Source: Vibrio splendidus (GTDB lineage: Bacteria; Pseudomonadota; Gammaproteobacteria; Enterobacterales; Vibrionaceae). From it: a stretch of DNA of 64,000 nt. A model generated the notes under the pieces. It was not told the DNA's origin and ran no database searches. It saw nothing but the letters and a program-made list of their open reading frames with translations. Each line of letters opens with the position of its first letter. Within the stretch, counting starts at the first letter, position 1. The stretch covers positions 434,001-498,000 of the forward strand of contig NZ_MCUN01000010.1 of the NCBI RefSeq assembly GCF_002873455.1. The letters are read 5' to 3'. This document shows positions 38,802 to 48,036 of the stretch, piece by piece. Made by a program: the position numbers and the translations under genes.

Positions 38802-39965
38802 ATGACTAACTACCTAAACCGCGGCTTTGAACAAGCTGAGTTTGAACACAGAACATCACGCGCTCAAAAAGTCATGCATGAGATGAATCTGGATGCGATG
38901 ATTTTCACAACCGAACCAAACGTTCGCTACTTCACTGGCTTCCACACTCAGTTTTGGCACAGCCCAACTCGTCCATGGTTTGTCATCGTTCCTGCAGAAG
39001 GAAAGCCGATTGCGATTGTTCCTGAAATCGGAGCAAGTGGTATGGCGGGAACATGGGTCGACAACATTATTACTTGGCCTTCTCCTCGTCCTGAAGATGA
39101 TGGCATTAGCTTAGTAGCTAGCGCATTAAACTCTCTGCCTTGTCGTCATGGCCGAGTAGGCGCAACGCTGGGCATTGAATCTCACCTACGTATGCCTGTG
39201 AACAACTACTTGAAATTAACCACCATGGTTAAGAAAGACTTTGTTGATGTGTCTTTAGCAATGCATGAGCTTCGTCAGATCAAATCACAAGCTGAAATCG
39301 AAAAAACTCGCGAAATCTGCCGCATTACTAATGTTGGGTTTAGCAAGATTCCGGGTTACGCAAAAGCCGGCATGACCGAGCGTGAAATTTGTAAACAGTT
39401 CCGTATCGATATGTTGTTAGAAGGTGCTGACGAATGCCCTTACATCATCGCAGGCTCAGGGCCAGATGGTTATGACAGCATCATCATGGGTCCTACCGAT
39501 CGCATTATTGAACCGGGAGATGTGTTGATCATCGATACGGGTGCCGTGCGTGATGGTTATTTCTCTGATTTCGACCGCAACTGGGCATTTGGTGATGCAA
39601 GTGAGCAAACCAAAGCGGCCTACCGCGCTACTTACGAAGCAACAACTAAAGGTTTCGAGGCTGCGAAACCGGGCGCAACCACGACGGACATCTACAACGC
39701 GATGTGGGGAGTACTAGAAGCTAATGGTGCATTGGGTAACGACGTTGGTCGTCTTGGCCATGGTTTAGGTATGGAACTGACAGAGCGTCCGTCTAACACC
39801 GCTACCGACAACACAGTACTTAAGCCTGGCATGGTGATGACGCTAGAACCGGGCATGGTTTACGCACCGGGTAAGTCGATGGTTCACGAAGAGAACATCG
39901 TGATCACTGAAGACGGCGCTGAATGGTTGAGCGAACGAGCAGAACCTGAACTGATCATTATTTAG
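38802..39965 (+). CDS. M24-family hydrolase, ectoine-hydrolase (DoeA)-like
   Basis: Di-metal hydrolase of the M24 pita-bread fold, 387 residues. The N-terminal creatinase-like domain (to about 155) precedes the catalytic domain. The five metal ligands are present: Asp in IIDTGAVRDGYFSDFDRNW (both), His in GRLGHGLGMEL, Glu in LEPGMV and Glu in VHEENIVI. The N-terminal TTEPNVRYFTGFHTQFWHSPTRPWF resembles DoeA, which opens the ectoine ring, more than prolidases, but other members are dipeptidases. It heads an operon with an EamA transporter and an M20 amidohydrolase, divergent from a diaminopropionate lyase operon. A substrate giving a diamino acid is inference. Confidence 0.8.
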   Translation: MTNYLNRGFEQAEFEHRTSRAQKVMHEMNLDAMIFTTEPNVRYFTGFHTQFWHSPTRPWFVIVPAEGKPIAIVPEIGASGMAGTWVDNIITWPSPRPEDDGISLVASALNSLPCRHGRVGATLGIESHLRMPVNNYLKLTTMVKKDFVDVSLAMHELRQIKSQAEIEKTREICRITNVGFSKIPGYAKAGMTEREICKQFRIDMLLEGADECPYIIAGSGPDGYDSIIMGPTDRIIEPGDVLIIDTGAVRDGYFSDFDRNWAFGDASEQTKAAYRATYEATTKGFEAAKPGATTTDIYNAMWGVLEANGALGNDVGRLGHGLGMELTERPSNTATDNTVLKPGMVMTLEPGMVYAPGKSMVHEENIVITEDGAEWLSERAEPELIII

Positions 39966-40106
39966 CTAAAAATTTAGCACCTTACAAATTTAACACCCTA
40001 CAAAAGCTGACTCCGGACTCTGGAGTCAGTATATAAAAATTATAAAAAAACTGGGCGGTGATGCATCGCTCTTATTCAATAAGAAACAAGATTACGGAAG
40101 ATAGAA

Positions 40107-41087
40107 ATGAACACAACAAATAGAGACACATTTTTAGGATGGACTGCTGCTATTGCCGTTGCCTGTATCTGGGGCGTAACAGGGGTGGTATCTAAGCCGC
40201 TTTCTATGGCTGTTGATCCGATGACATTGGTATTTTTCCGCTACGTTACCGCGGTAATTGGCCTATCAATCATTTTCTTTTTTACATCACGTAGCAAAAA
40301 CTTAAGTGCAGACTTAGGTTCTTCATTAAAGATCGATACCAAAGATATTGGACGTATTGCGCTTTGTGGCATCGTGGGACAAGGGGTTTTCTCACTTTTT
40401 AATTTCCTTTCTCTTTCTCATATTGGTGCGACTGAAAACGGTGTTATCCAAGGTATGCAGCCGTTCGCGACAGTCTTCTTCGGTATGATGTTTATGAACT
40501 TCCGTATGAACAAGATTCAGTGGGGCGCTTTCATCGCATCTGCAGTTTGTATTTACGCAATGAGTGTCGGGCCAACAAACACCATTGAAGGCGGTACTCC
40601 GCTGCTGGGTTATGTTTACGTGACATGTTCGATGCTGGCTTTGGCGTGGACGGCACATTTACGTGCTAGCTTAGCGGACAAATATGGCTCAGTGGTTTCT
40701 ATGCTGTACCAATACATTTCGGTTGCAGTGATGGGCATTATCGTTGTGTTGACCATGGGTTTAGACTTGTCTCAGATTTACATTATATTCTCTAGCCCGC
40801 TGTTGATTGCACTGCTTGTTTTCTTAGGTACAGGCATCTCTGGTGGTAGCTACTTGATTCAATTGTATTCTTTCAAGCGTATCGGTGTAGAAAAGGCAAC
40901 GATGGCATTAAACCTCATGCCTTTGGTTGGGTACTTAGTGGCAGTTGTGACACTTGGTGAACAGATGGTCATGGGGAAAACTATCGTTGTTTCATTGATT
41001 GTGGTAGCACTTTACGTGTTCACTAAGTTTGAAACGAAGCAAGAAGCGACAGTTGAAGAAAAAGAATTAGAAGAACAAAAAGCATAA
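40107..41087 (+). CDS. EamA-type DMT superfamily transporter
   Basis: Inner-membrane transporter of 326 residues with ten predicted helices in two EamA repeats (about residues 12-145 and 160-305). Repeat starts resemble WTAAIAVACIWGVTGVVSKPL. EamA proteins usually export amino acids or metabolites, though some import. It stands between the M24 and M20 genes, so it probably moves the substrate or a product of that pathway. The C-terminus ends in a run of charged residues, KQEATVEEKELEEQ. Direction and substrate cannot be read. Confidence 0.85.
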   Translation: MNTTNRDTFLGWTAAIAVACIWGVTGVVSKPLSMAVDPMTLVFFRYVTAVIGLSIIFFFTSRSKNLSADLGSSLKIDTKDIGRIALCGIVGQGVFSLFNFLSLSHIGATENGVIQGMQPFATVFFGMMFMNFRMNKIQWGAFIASAVCIYAMSVGPTNTIEGGTPLLGYVYVTCSMLALAWTAHLRASLADKYGSVVSMLYQYISVAVMGIIVVLTMGLDLSQIYIIFSSPLLIALLVFLGTGISGGSYLIQLYSFKRIGVEKATMALNLMPLVGYLVAVVTLGEQMVMGKTIVVSLIVVALYVFTKFETKQEATVEEKELEEQKA

Positions 41088-41103
41088 AATTAACTAGAAC
41101 AAT

Positions 41104-41127
41104 GAAGGTGAGCGAGATCTCACCTTC
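41104..41127 (+). promoter_or_regulatory. Intercistronic hairpin before the M20 gene
   Basis: GAAGGTGAG (41104-41112) pairs with CTCACCTTC (41119-41127) around CGAGAT. No T run follows, so it is not a typical terminator; it may protect the mRNA or tune translation of the amidohydrolase. Confidence 0.45.
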
Positions 41128-41143
41128 CGCTTTGGAGAAATCT

Positions 41144-42295
41144 ATGACACTTGAACAAACCGTCACAGAATGGCGCCGCTATTTACATCAGTACCCAGAA
41201 TTCGGTACCGAAGAGTTCATAACATCTGAATTCGTAGCGAACAAGCTCGAAGAGTTCGGCATTGAAGTTCACCGCGGTATTGGCGGAACAGGTGTGCTTG
41301 GGATTCTGAAAAATGGCACAAGCGATCGCTCGATTGGTTTACGTGCGGATATGGATGCGCTGCGCATTCATGAACAGAACACTTTTTGTCATGCTTCAAA
41401 ACATGAAGGAGCGATGCACGCTTGTGGACATGATGGCCATACCGCGATGCTACTGGGTGCGGCGCAAGAGTTAGCAACCAGTAAGCAATTTGATGGCACT
41501 GTATACTTCATTTTTCAACCAGATGAAGAGCGAGGCACGGGAGCGAAAGCGATGATCGCTGATGGCCTGTTCACTCGTTGGAATATGGATGCGATTTACG
41601 CTATGCATAACTTACCGGGTATCCCAGAAGGTAAATTTGTGACCCGTCCAAGCTCGCTTATGGCAAGTGAAAGTAGCTTTGAGATTGTGATCAAAGCGAC
41701 GGGCGGCCACGCGGCGATGCCACACATGGGAACCGATCCGATTGTGGTTGGAGCTCAGGTGGTCACAGCACTGCAAACCATCGTTTCGCGTAATTTGAGC
41801 GCCATTGATGAGACGGCGGTTATTTCGGTGACTAACTTTGTTACCAATGGCACCGTGAATGTGATTCCTTCGCAAGTGACTATTTCTGGTGATACTCGCA
41901 GCTTTACCGATCAAGCATTGCACAAGATTGAGAAAGCGATTGAGCGTGTCGTCGCTGGCCAGTGCATGTCGGCAGGTGTTGATTATCAATACCACTTCAA
42001 CAACAGCTTCTTATCAACGATTAACACGCCTGAAGAGACGGCTCATGCAGTGAAAGCAGCACAAGCGGTTGTTGGTGAAGAGAATGTGAATGGAGCATGT
42101 GAACGTTTCACCATCAGTGAGGATTTCTCGTTCATGTTACGCGAAGTAAAAGGCTGTTATGTTTTGGTAGGCAACGGTGTTGGTGAGTGTGGTGGTACTG
42201 CGCTTCATAACCCGCATTATGATTTTAACGATAATATTTTGGAACACGGTGTTGGGTTCTGGAAGACACTTGTAGAGCAACAACTGTCACAGTAA
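41144..42295 (+). CDS. M20-family amidohydrolase
   Basis: Metal-dependent amidohydrolase of the hippurate hydrolase/N-acyl amino acid deacylase group. I start it at 41144 (MTLEQTVTEWRRYLHQYPE), because GGAG stands eight bases before and the family begins there; the frame is open from 41102. Seen: LRADMDALRI, the metal site in HACGHDGHTAML, PDEERGTGAKAMIADG, and ISEDFSFML and HNPHYDFND at the C-terminus. The length, 383 residues, is normal. Last gene of the M24-EamA-M20 operon; with the M24 enzyme it could free a diamino acid for the lyase (inference). It ends just before a bidirectional terminator. Confidence 0.9.
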   Translation: MTLEQTVTEWRRYLHQYPEFGTEEFITSEFVANKLEEFGIEVHRGIGGTGVLGILKNGTSDRSIGLRADMDALRIHEQNTFCHASKHEGAMHACGHDGHTAMLLGAAQELATSKQFDGTVYFIFQPDEERGTGAKAMIADGLFTRWNMDAIYAMHNLPGIPEGKFVTRPSSLMASESSFEIVIKATGGHAAMPHMGTDPIVVGAQVVTALQTIVSRNLSAIDETAVISVTNFVTNGTVNVIPSQVTISGDTRSFTDQALHKIEKAIERVVAGQCMSAGVDYQYHFNNSFLSTINTPEETAHAVKAAQAVVGEENVNGACERFTISEDFSFMLREVKGCYVLVGNGVGECGGTALHNPHYDFNDNILEHGVGFWKTLVEQQLSQ

Positions 42296-42303
42296 GTTGA
42301 TGA

Positions 42304-42337
42304 AAAAAGAGCGAGAGGCTAACCTCTCGCTCTTTTT
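42304..42337. terminator. Bidirectional terminator, M20 gene and eda
   Basis: AAAAAGAGCGAGAGG (42304-42318) pairs perfectly with CCTCTCGCTCTTTTT (42323-42337) around CTAA, between convergent genes. Confidence 0.92.
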
Positions 42338-42392
42338 GTATGTAAGGCGTTCTCAAATTGGTGAATAGTTTGGCTGGCTTGGATTAGATTGC

Positions 42393-43022
42393 TTAGCGAT
42401 TCACCTGCTCAACAACCTCTCGCGTTAGGCGGGCGATCTCATCCCACTCTTCGTTTTCAACGAGCTTCTTGTCTACCATCCAAGTGCCACCGCAGGCTAA
42501 TACTTGAGGTACAGCCAAGTAATTGTCGATGTTTGATGACGTAATGCCGCCTGTAGGCATTAGCCGAATATCGCCGTATGGGCCGACTAATGACTTAACC
42601 ATACTGATACCGCCTGATGCTTCTGCTGGGAAGAATTTGAGTGTCGTTAATCCCATTTCTAATGCCGCTTCAACGGTGCTTGGATTGTTCACACCTGGAA
42701 TGATATCGATGCCGATCTCTTGGCATGCTTTAACTGTGTTTGGATTGAATCCCGGTGATACCACAAACGTTGCGCCCGCTTCTTTCGCGGCCAGTGCTTG
42801 TTCACCATTCAAAATCGTTCCGGCACCAATCAGCATGTCTGGCTGAGCTTTTCGTAACAATCGAATAGCTTCAACTGCGGAGTCAGAACGAAAAGTAATC
42901 TCTGCTGCAGGAAGACCGTTTTCCGCTAAAACTTTACCTAGTGGAATAATATCTTCAGCGTTATCAATCGCGATAACAGGGATAACTTTAAGTGCTTTTA
43001 ATTGGTCATTAATTGTAGGCAT
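42393..43022 (-). CDS. eda: KDPG aldolase (2-keto-3-deoxy-6-phosphogluconate aldolase)
   Basis: Class I aldolase of 209 residues that splits 2-keto-3-deoxy-6-phosphogluconate into pyruvate and glyceraldehyde 3-phosphate. The Schiff-base Lys is in TTLKFFPAEASGG, the catalytic Glu in AEITFRS, and GAGTILN and MPTGGITSSN bind phosphate. It starts 3 bp after the kinase stop codon, so the two are coupled. The supply of KDPG comes from the kinase, which phosphorylates KDG made by the ManD-type dehydratase. It is probably a pathway-specific paralogue beside the Entner-Doudoroff copy. Confidence 0.93.
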   Translation of the reverse strand: MPTINDQLKALKVIPVIAIDNAEDIIPLGKVLAENGLPAAEITFRSDSAVEAIRLLRKAQPDMLIGAGTILNGEQALAAKEAGATFVVSPGFNPNTVKACQEIGIDIIPGVNNPSTVEAALEMGLTTLKFFPAEASGGISMVKSLVGPYGDIRLMPTGGITSSNIDNYLAVPQVLACGGTWMVDKKLVENEEWDEIARLTREVVEQVNR

Positions 43023-43025
43023 GGT

Positions 43026-43994
43026 TCACTTCTTAATAGGGTTTGAAAGAGTATCGGTGATGGCTTTTGGAATAATTGCACCGTGGTGCTGAATCACTAG
43101 TCTCGCGAGTGCATTACCTTGTTGGCAGGCTTCTGAAACAGAACCTCCAGAGAGGTAACAAGATAAGAAACCACCGTTAAAAGAGTCGCCTGCAGAGGTG
43201 CTATCAACCACAGTTTCGACAGGTGTCGTTGTGACTTTTATTGGCATATCTTCGGGGCTTTCACTGATCAAGCAGCCTTCAGCACCAAGCTTTACAACAA
43301 CAGTTTTGACGCCGAGTGCATGCAGTCTTTTTATGGTGTCTTGTGGCTGGGCGTCTTGCCATAAAAGTTGCTCATCGTCGAAGGTTACCAAGGCTATATC
43401 TGTCGTTTTATAGGCAATCTGATAAGCTTCTTTGGTTGCGTCTTGCGAGTCCCACAACTTTGGTCGGTAGTTACTATCAAAGGCGATGGCCACACCACGT
43501 TCACGTAGACCTTGGATGATAGTGAGTAACTTTAGCTGATCGCCATGAGGCAAGATCGCCAGAGAGATTCCACTCAAAAACACCATATCGACATCTTCAA
43601 GTTGGGCGGTTATTTTGTCGAAATCTGGGTGCTGTACCATGTAGCGAGCAGCCGAGTCATTACGCCAATACAGAAATGTGCGTTCACCAACGTCGTCTAA
43701 TTGAATCAGGTACAGGCCTGGCGAGCGCTGTTCGTCAATCAGTACGAAATCAGTTGATAGCCCTTCATCTTGCCATCGGTTAAGCATCTGCTGACTGATG
43801 GCGTCTGAGCCTAGCGCTGTGACATAACTGGTACGAATCATAGGTGTATCTGACGAACAGGAATAGCTGGTGGCACTTCGGTTCAAATAAACAGCGGCGT
43901 TGAGCGTATCCCCACCATAGGTCTGTTGCATGGTACCGAATGGAGCGCCGTTCAGTTCTATCATGCACTCGCCGATAATCGCAATGTGGCTCAT
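43026..43994 (-). CDS. kdgK: 2-keto-3-deoxygluconate kinase (PfkB family)
   Basis: Ribokinase-fold sugar kinase, 322 residues, phosphorylating 2-keto-3-deoxygluconate to KDPG. N-terminal IGECMIELNG and YGGDTLNAAVYLNR are typical of KdgK, and the anion hole plus catalytic Asp lie in VDSTSAGDSFNGGFLS. It shares an operon with eda, 3 bp away, and lies downstream of the PTS gene across a gap with a hairpin and an AATTGGTAT half-site. Specificity is inferred from the neighbours (ManD and Eda) and is strong. Confidence 0.9.
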   Translation of the reverse strand: MSHIAIIGECMIELNGAPFGTMQQTYGGDTLNAAVYLNRSATSYSCSSDTPMIRTSYVTALGSDAISQQMLNRWQDEGLSTDFVLIDEQRSPGLYLIQLDDVGERTFLYWRNDSAARYMVQHPDFDKITAQLEDVDMVFLSGISLAILPHGDQLKLLTIIQGLRERGVAIAFDSNYRPKLWDSQDATKEAYQIAYKTTDIALVTFDDEQLLWQDAQPQDTIKRLHALGVKTVVVKLGAEGCLISESPEDMPIKVTTTPVETVVDSTSAGDSFNGGFLSCYLSGGSVSEACQQGNALARLVIQHHGAIIPKAITDTLSNPIKK

Positions 43995-44012
43995 AGTGTG
44001 CCCTTACAGAAA

Positions 44013-44021
44013 AATTGGTAT
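44013..44021. promoter_or_regulatory. AATTGGTAT half-site before kdgK
   Basis: Matches one half of the UxuR/ExuR-type operator (ATTGGTATACCAAT as known for hexuronate regulators) and recurs before the ManD gene at 45664 and inverted at 45703. Supports joint control of the two transcription units. Confidence 0.4.
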
Positions 44022-44041
44022 TGCTAGGTATAAATGATGGA

Positions 44042-44068
44042 ACGTGGCTACAAGGAAAGTAGCCACGT
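44042..44068. terminator. Hairpin between PTS gene and kdgK
   Basis: ACGTGGCTAC (44042-44051) pairs with GTAGCCACGT (44059-44068) over 10 bp. No clear T run follows on the minus strand, so it may attenuate or process the message between the PTS and kinase genes. Confidence 0.5.
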
Positions 44069-44100
44069 CGATTCTTTTCCCAATAGCTTGAGAGGAGGTC

Positions 44101-45534
44101 TTACTTGTTGTCTAGTTTCACGAACAACAGCGTTAGAACATAAGACAGTGCGAACACACCAACCACGCCCATTAGTGCTTGAATGAAGTTTTGCGTACCG
44201 CCTGCAAGGTAAGCCGGTAAGCTGAATACAGAAGAAAGAATGTAGCTGGTTAAATGGGTATCGATTGTTACCGAGATAGCACCGAACACACCTGCAGCCA
44301 AACTCGCGGTCATCATCGCTTTGGTGTATTTCGTTAGGACACCAAATAGAGCTGGCTCCGTGATGCCTAAGATAGCGGTAACGCTTGAGCCCATCGTAAT
44401 TGAAGATTGCTCTTTAGAAACTGTTTTGCGCTGCTTGTGCCAGATTGCCATTGTCGCACCAGCAATTGCCATGTTACCTAAACACATGATTGGCATAAGT
44501 AAATCCTTACCATACAGTGCAAAGTTGTTCAGGCTAATCGGCGTCATGCTGTGGTGGATACCAAATACGATGGTAATCGGGCGAGTCAGACCGAAAACAA
44601 AGCCTGTTAACGTCGGAGAGATTTCCAGTAGTGAACTCATCACCCAACCCGCGCCATTACTTAGCCAGATACCCGCAGGACCAACAAATGATAGTGTGAT
44701 GGTTGAAGTCACCGTAAAGGCAAGCAGTGGTGTAAATACAGGCTTCGCAGAAGAAGGAACTAGACGGTCAACTAACGGAGTCACTTTAGATAATAACCAG
44801 ATTGCTAGAATCGCAGGAACAATCGCGCCGCCGTAGTTAAGCAGTTCAATAGGAACCACGCCTAGCACCGTCAACTCAGGTGCAGCGCTAGCATCTTTTA
44901 GCATCACCGCTTTATCTACTAGCTTGGGGGCTAACATTGCAGAGGAAACAGCAAGCGCAATGTATTCGTTCACCTTAAATACTTTGGCTGCAGAGAAAGA
45001 GACCAGCATAGGTAAGAAGAAGAACACAGCAACAGAGATAGAGCGGAAGAAATAAACCGTGTCTGAGGTTTCAGAGATAACATTGGTTGCGATAAGGCCA
45101 GAAAGTAAGCCCATCAACATACCTGCACCGGCAATCGCTGGGACTACAGGGCCGAAGATACCCGCGACAATGCGCATCACGCCTTGGAACAGTTTGCCTT
45201 TCTCTAGCTCATCAGCCGGATTAGCGTCAGCTTGTTGAGTATTTGATAGCGCGTTAAACCACTTCTCTACTTCAACACCGATGATGACTTGAGTTTGACC
45301 TTGTTGAAGTACCACACCTTTCACATCAGCGATTTGCTTGATCGCTTCTTCGTTTACCAGAGACTCGTCTGCCAATTTGAATCTTAGTCTTGTCATACAG
45401 TGCGTGAGACTCACAATATTATCTTCACCACCAAGTGCAGTGACTAATAACTGTATATTTTCTTTGAAATTTTTCTTTTTAGACGATGACTTAGAGTTAT
45501 TCATAACAGCATCATTATTTTCAACAATTTGCAT
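44101..45534 (-). CDS. PTS EIIBC component (glucoside/sucrose/trehalose type)
   Basis: Inner-membrane sugar permease that phosphorylates its substrate during import. The N-terminal EIIB domain (about 28-100) has the phosphorylated C46 in THCMTRLRF; the EIIC domain (about 115-475) has about ten helices, with GIHHSMTPISLN and the conserved GITEPALFGV. There is no EIIA domain, so a shared EIIA must serve it. It sits in the kdgK-eda cluster and is divergent to the ManD dehydratase. It is odd that a PTS, which yields a phosphosugar, accompanies enzymes for free sugar acids; the imported compound is not obvious. Confidence 0.88.
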   Translation of the reverse strand: MQIVENNDAVMNNSKSSSKKKNFKENIQLLVTALGGEDNIVSLTHCMTRLRFKLADESLVNEEAIKQIADVKGVVLQQGQTQVIIGVEVEKWFNALSNTQQADANPADELEKGKLFQGVMRIVAGIFGPVVPAIAGAGMLMGLLSGLIATNVISETSDTVYFFRSISVAVFFFLPMLVSFSAAKVFKVNEYIALAVSSAMLAPKLVDKAVMLKDASAAPELTVLGVVPIELLNYGGAIVPAILAIWLLSKVTPLVDRLVPSSAKPVFTPLLAFTVTSTITLSFVGPAGIWLSNGAGWVMSSLLEISPTLTGFVFGLTRPITIVFGIHHSMTPISLNNFALYGKDLLMPIMCLGNMAIAGATMAIWHKQRKTVSKEQSSITMGSSVTAILGITEPALFGVLTKYTKAMMTASLAAGVFGAISVTIDTHLTSYILSSVFSLPAYLAGGTQNFIQALMGVVGVFALSYVLTLLFVKLDNK

Positions 45535-45663
45535 ACTACACCTGTTACTGGGATATATTTAACTCTAGTAATCATATCGATAACTTATTTAAAGCCAATG
45601 GGATAAAAAGAGACTTCAATCACACTTAAAATTCGAATAAATTATTTTTGACCATTTTCGGCC

Positions 45664-45710
45664 AATTGGTATGTTTTGTTTATCAAAAAAAAACACTAAA
45701 CGTACCAATT
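45664..45710. promoter_or_regulatory. Inverted AATTGGTA half-sites in the PTS/ManD divergent region
   Basis: AATTGGTA (45664-45671) and TACCAATT (45703-45710) are an inverted pair 31 bp apart in the 260-bp region between the PTS and ManD starts. They match halves of UxuR/ExuR-type operators; the GntR protein encoded at 47044-47757 is the likely binder, perhaps looping or binding two separate sites. Confidence 0.5.
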
Positions 45711-45794
45711 ATTTTGCATGAAATTTAACGCTTGAAATGTGCTTTTTAACACGGTTAGATAATAGGAGTTGAAGTTAGTTTAGGTTATTTAATT

Positions 45795-46994
45795 GTGAAA
45801 GAAACTATTATATCTGATATCCATTGTATTATTACTAAACCAGACAGACACAATCTCATTACCGTGGTAGTTGAAACGAATGAAGGCGTGACAGGGTTTG
45901 GTTGTGCGACATTCCAACAACGACCGCTTGCTGTAAAAACAATGGTCGATGAGTATCTAAAACCTCTTCTAGTTGGTAAAAATGCCAATAATATTGAAGA
46001 CTTATGGCAAATGATGATGGTCAATGCTTATTGGCGAAATGGCCCTGTTATCAATAATGCAATTTCCGGTGTTGATATGGCGCTGTGGGATATTAAAGCC
46101 AAATTAGCGGGTATGCCGTTACATCAATTATTTGGTGGTAAGTCTCGTGATGCTATTCCTGTATACACACACGCGACTAGCGACACAATGGAAGGCATTT
46201 ATGAGTTGGTAGAATCTTTCCTAGACAAAGGTTACAAGCATATTCGTTGTCAGCTTGGTTTCTATGGCGGTGTTCCAACCGATTTGCATACCACTCAAAA
46301 TCCAACTGAAGGCTCGTACTACGACCAAGATCAGTACATGGACAATACACTGACAATGTTTAAGTCGCTTAGAGAAAAATACGGTAACCAATTCCATATT
46401 CTTCACGATGTTCATGAGCGCCTTTTCCCAAATCAAGCGATACAATTTGCCAAAGAAGTCGAGCAATATAAGCCTTATTTCATTGAAGATATTCTTCCGC
46501 CAAATCAAACAGAATGGTTGGATAATATTCGTAGCCAAAGTTCGGTTTCATTGGGTTTAGGGGAGTTGTTTAACAACCCTGAAGAGTGGAAGTCTTTGAT
46601 TGCCAACCGCCGTATTGATTTTATTCGTTGCCATGTTTCACAAATTGGTGGCATTACACCTGCGCTTAAACTCGGACATTTATGTCAGAACTTTGGTGTT
46701 CGTATTGCATGGCACTGCCCGCCAGACATGACGCCAATTGGCGCTGCGGTAAATACGCATTTGAATGTGCACTTACACAATGCCGCAATTCAAGAGCATG
46801 TTGAATACAACGAAAACACACACAAAGTATTCCCGAATGCCGCAGAGCCAATTAATGGCTACTTATACGCTTCTGAAATCGCAGGTATTGGTGTCGAGAT
46901 TGATCGAGAAGTCGCCGCTGAATTTCCTGTAATGTATCGCCCTCACGAGTGGACTCAAAGTCGCCTTCCTGATGGCGCGATTCACACTCCATAA
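45795..46994 (+). CDS. ManD-type sugar acid dehydratase (enolase superfamily)
   Basis: A 399-residue enzyme of the D-mannonate dehydratase (ManD/RspA) branch. It would remove water from D-mannonate or D-gluconate to give 2-keto-3-deoxygluconate. The start is GTG at 45795 ([16 protein letters not shown]). The capping domain is followed by the barrel with [42 protein letters not shown] and [10 protein letters not shown], which give the metal-binding Asp/Glu residues, and [17 protein letters not shown] with the catalytic His. The downstream steps are encoded divergently (kdgK, eda). Some ManD relatives have very low activity, so the true substrate is uncertain. Confidence 0.85.
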   Translation: MKETIISDIHCIITKPDRHNLITVVVETNEGVTGFGCATFQQRPLAVKTMVDEYLKPLLVGKNANNIEDLWQMMMVNAYWRNGPVINNAISGVDMALWDIKAKLAGMPLHQLFGGKSRDAIPVYTHATSDTMEGIYELVESFLDKGYKHIRCQLGFYGGVPTDLHTTQNPTEGSYYDQDQYMDNTLTMFKSLREKYGNQFHILHDVHERLFPNQAIQFAKEVEQYKPYFIEDILPPNQTEWLDNIRSQSSVSLGLGELFNNPEEWKSLIANRRIDFIRCHVSQIGGITPALKLGHLCQNFGVRIAWHCPPDMTPIGAAVNTHLNVHLHNAAIQEHVEYNENTHKVFPNAAEPINGYLYASEIAGIGVEIDREVAAEFPVMYRPHEWTQSRLPDGAIHTP

Positions 46995-47031
46995 CTCAAA
47001 CAGTATCTATTCGGTCACTGAGTAACGTAAT

Positions 47032-47059
47032 AAAATAGCCGCACTAGCGGCTATTTTTA
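47032..47059. terminator. Bidirectional terminator, ManD and GntR genes
   Basis: AAAATAGCCGC (47032-47042) pairs with GCGGCTATTTT (47047-47057) around ACTA. The stem overlaps the stop codon of the GntR gene. Confidence 0.88.
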
Positions 47060-47757
47060 TCTCTGAAATTCATGCTCTCGTTGTTAAAAGGTGTGTGATA
47101 AGTGCATTGATAGTTGATATCGATAATGTCGCTGACGATGAACAGTTCGCCAGAGGTAAGGAAGCCACGGTTGGTAATGTTCATTGCCGCGACATTCTTC
47201 TTACAGCCCAGTAAATCAGCATCATCTTTGGATACGTTGATGGCTTGATAAGTCGTTAGGTAACTGTCGATTTCTAGGCCTTGAGCGAGTGCATATTTTT
47301 GAAGCGAGCTCTCGATGATATCTGTGTTCATTTCGTGGAATATACTGACAGGTATTTTTGTTTCTTCAATTTGAACGACTTTATTATTAATTAACCTAAG
47401 ACGTTTGACCTTCCAAATATATTCGTCATCACGTAGGGCAAATATTTGTTGTTCGTGATTGTTTGGTAACGCCTTATTTAATTGAATCTTTTTATAAGAT
47501 ATTTCTTCAAAGCTGTTTTCAGTGATTGAGTTATAAACTAAAGGTGTTCCAACCAAGGAGGTATTAACGAAGTACCCTGAACCCACCTTAGATGTCACCA
47601 TACCAATCGCTTCTAGTTTCGCTAGCGCTTTTCGAATAGTAAATCGAGATAACCCATATATTTCAGAGAGTTCTCTTTCTGCTGGCAGCTTATGACTGAT
47701 ACTATTTTGACAGATCTTACTCACAATATCTTGGACAACTAACTCGTACTTTTTCAT
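47044..47757 (-). CDS. GntR-family regulator (HutC/UTRA type)
   Basis: A 237-residue regulator. The winged helix (about 1-70) reads KLPAERELSEIYGLSRFTIRKALAKLE with the wing VTSKVGSGYFV; the C-terminal UTRA domain (about 90-230) binds the effector. It is placed after the ManD gene on the opposite strand and is the only regulator in the cluster, so it probably controls ManD, PTS and kdgK-eda through the AATTGGTA sites. The effector may be a sugar acid or KDG-type intermediate (inference). Confidence 0.88.
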   Translation of the reverse strand: MKKYELVVQDIVSKICQNSISHKLPAERELSEIYGLSRFTIRKALAKLEAIGMVTSKVGSGYFVNTSLVGTPLVYNSITENSFEEISYKKIQLNKALPNNHEQQIFALRDDEYIWKVKRLRLINNKVVQIEETKIPVSIFHEMNTDIIESSLQKYALAQGLEIDSYLTTYQAINVSKDDADLLGCKKNVAAMNITNRGFLTSGELFIVSDIIDINYQCTYHTPFNNESMNFRDKNSR

Positions 47758-48036
47758 AAAACAATCACTTTAAAGTGTATTCACTGTGACTAAAGAATAG
47801 TGAACTAAATCAGGGGTTCAGCAAGCTCTGAATGATTGATAATTGTAACATAGAAGGTTAAGTGGGTGATGATAATTGAGGGTAGCTAGGTACATTAGTG
47901 ATGGACTTTTTTGTGCCCGCTCGCTGACATATTGTGATTTCAGTCCTCATTTTGTAAAACAAGATTATGGGCTTTAAGGTGCGGTATTTAATGTTTGTGT
48001 TGTTGCTATTTTAAGTGACTAATTCAGGAGTAGGGT

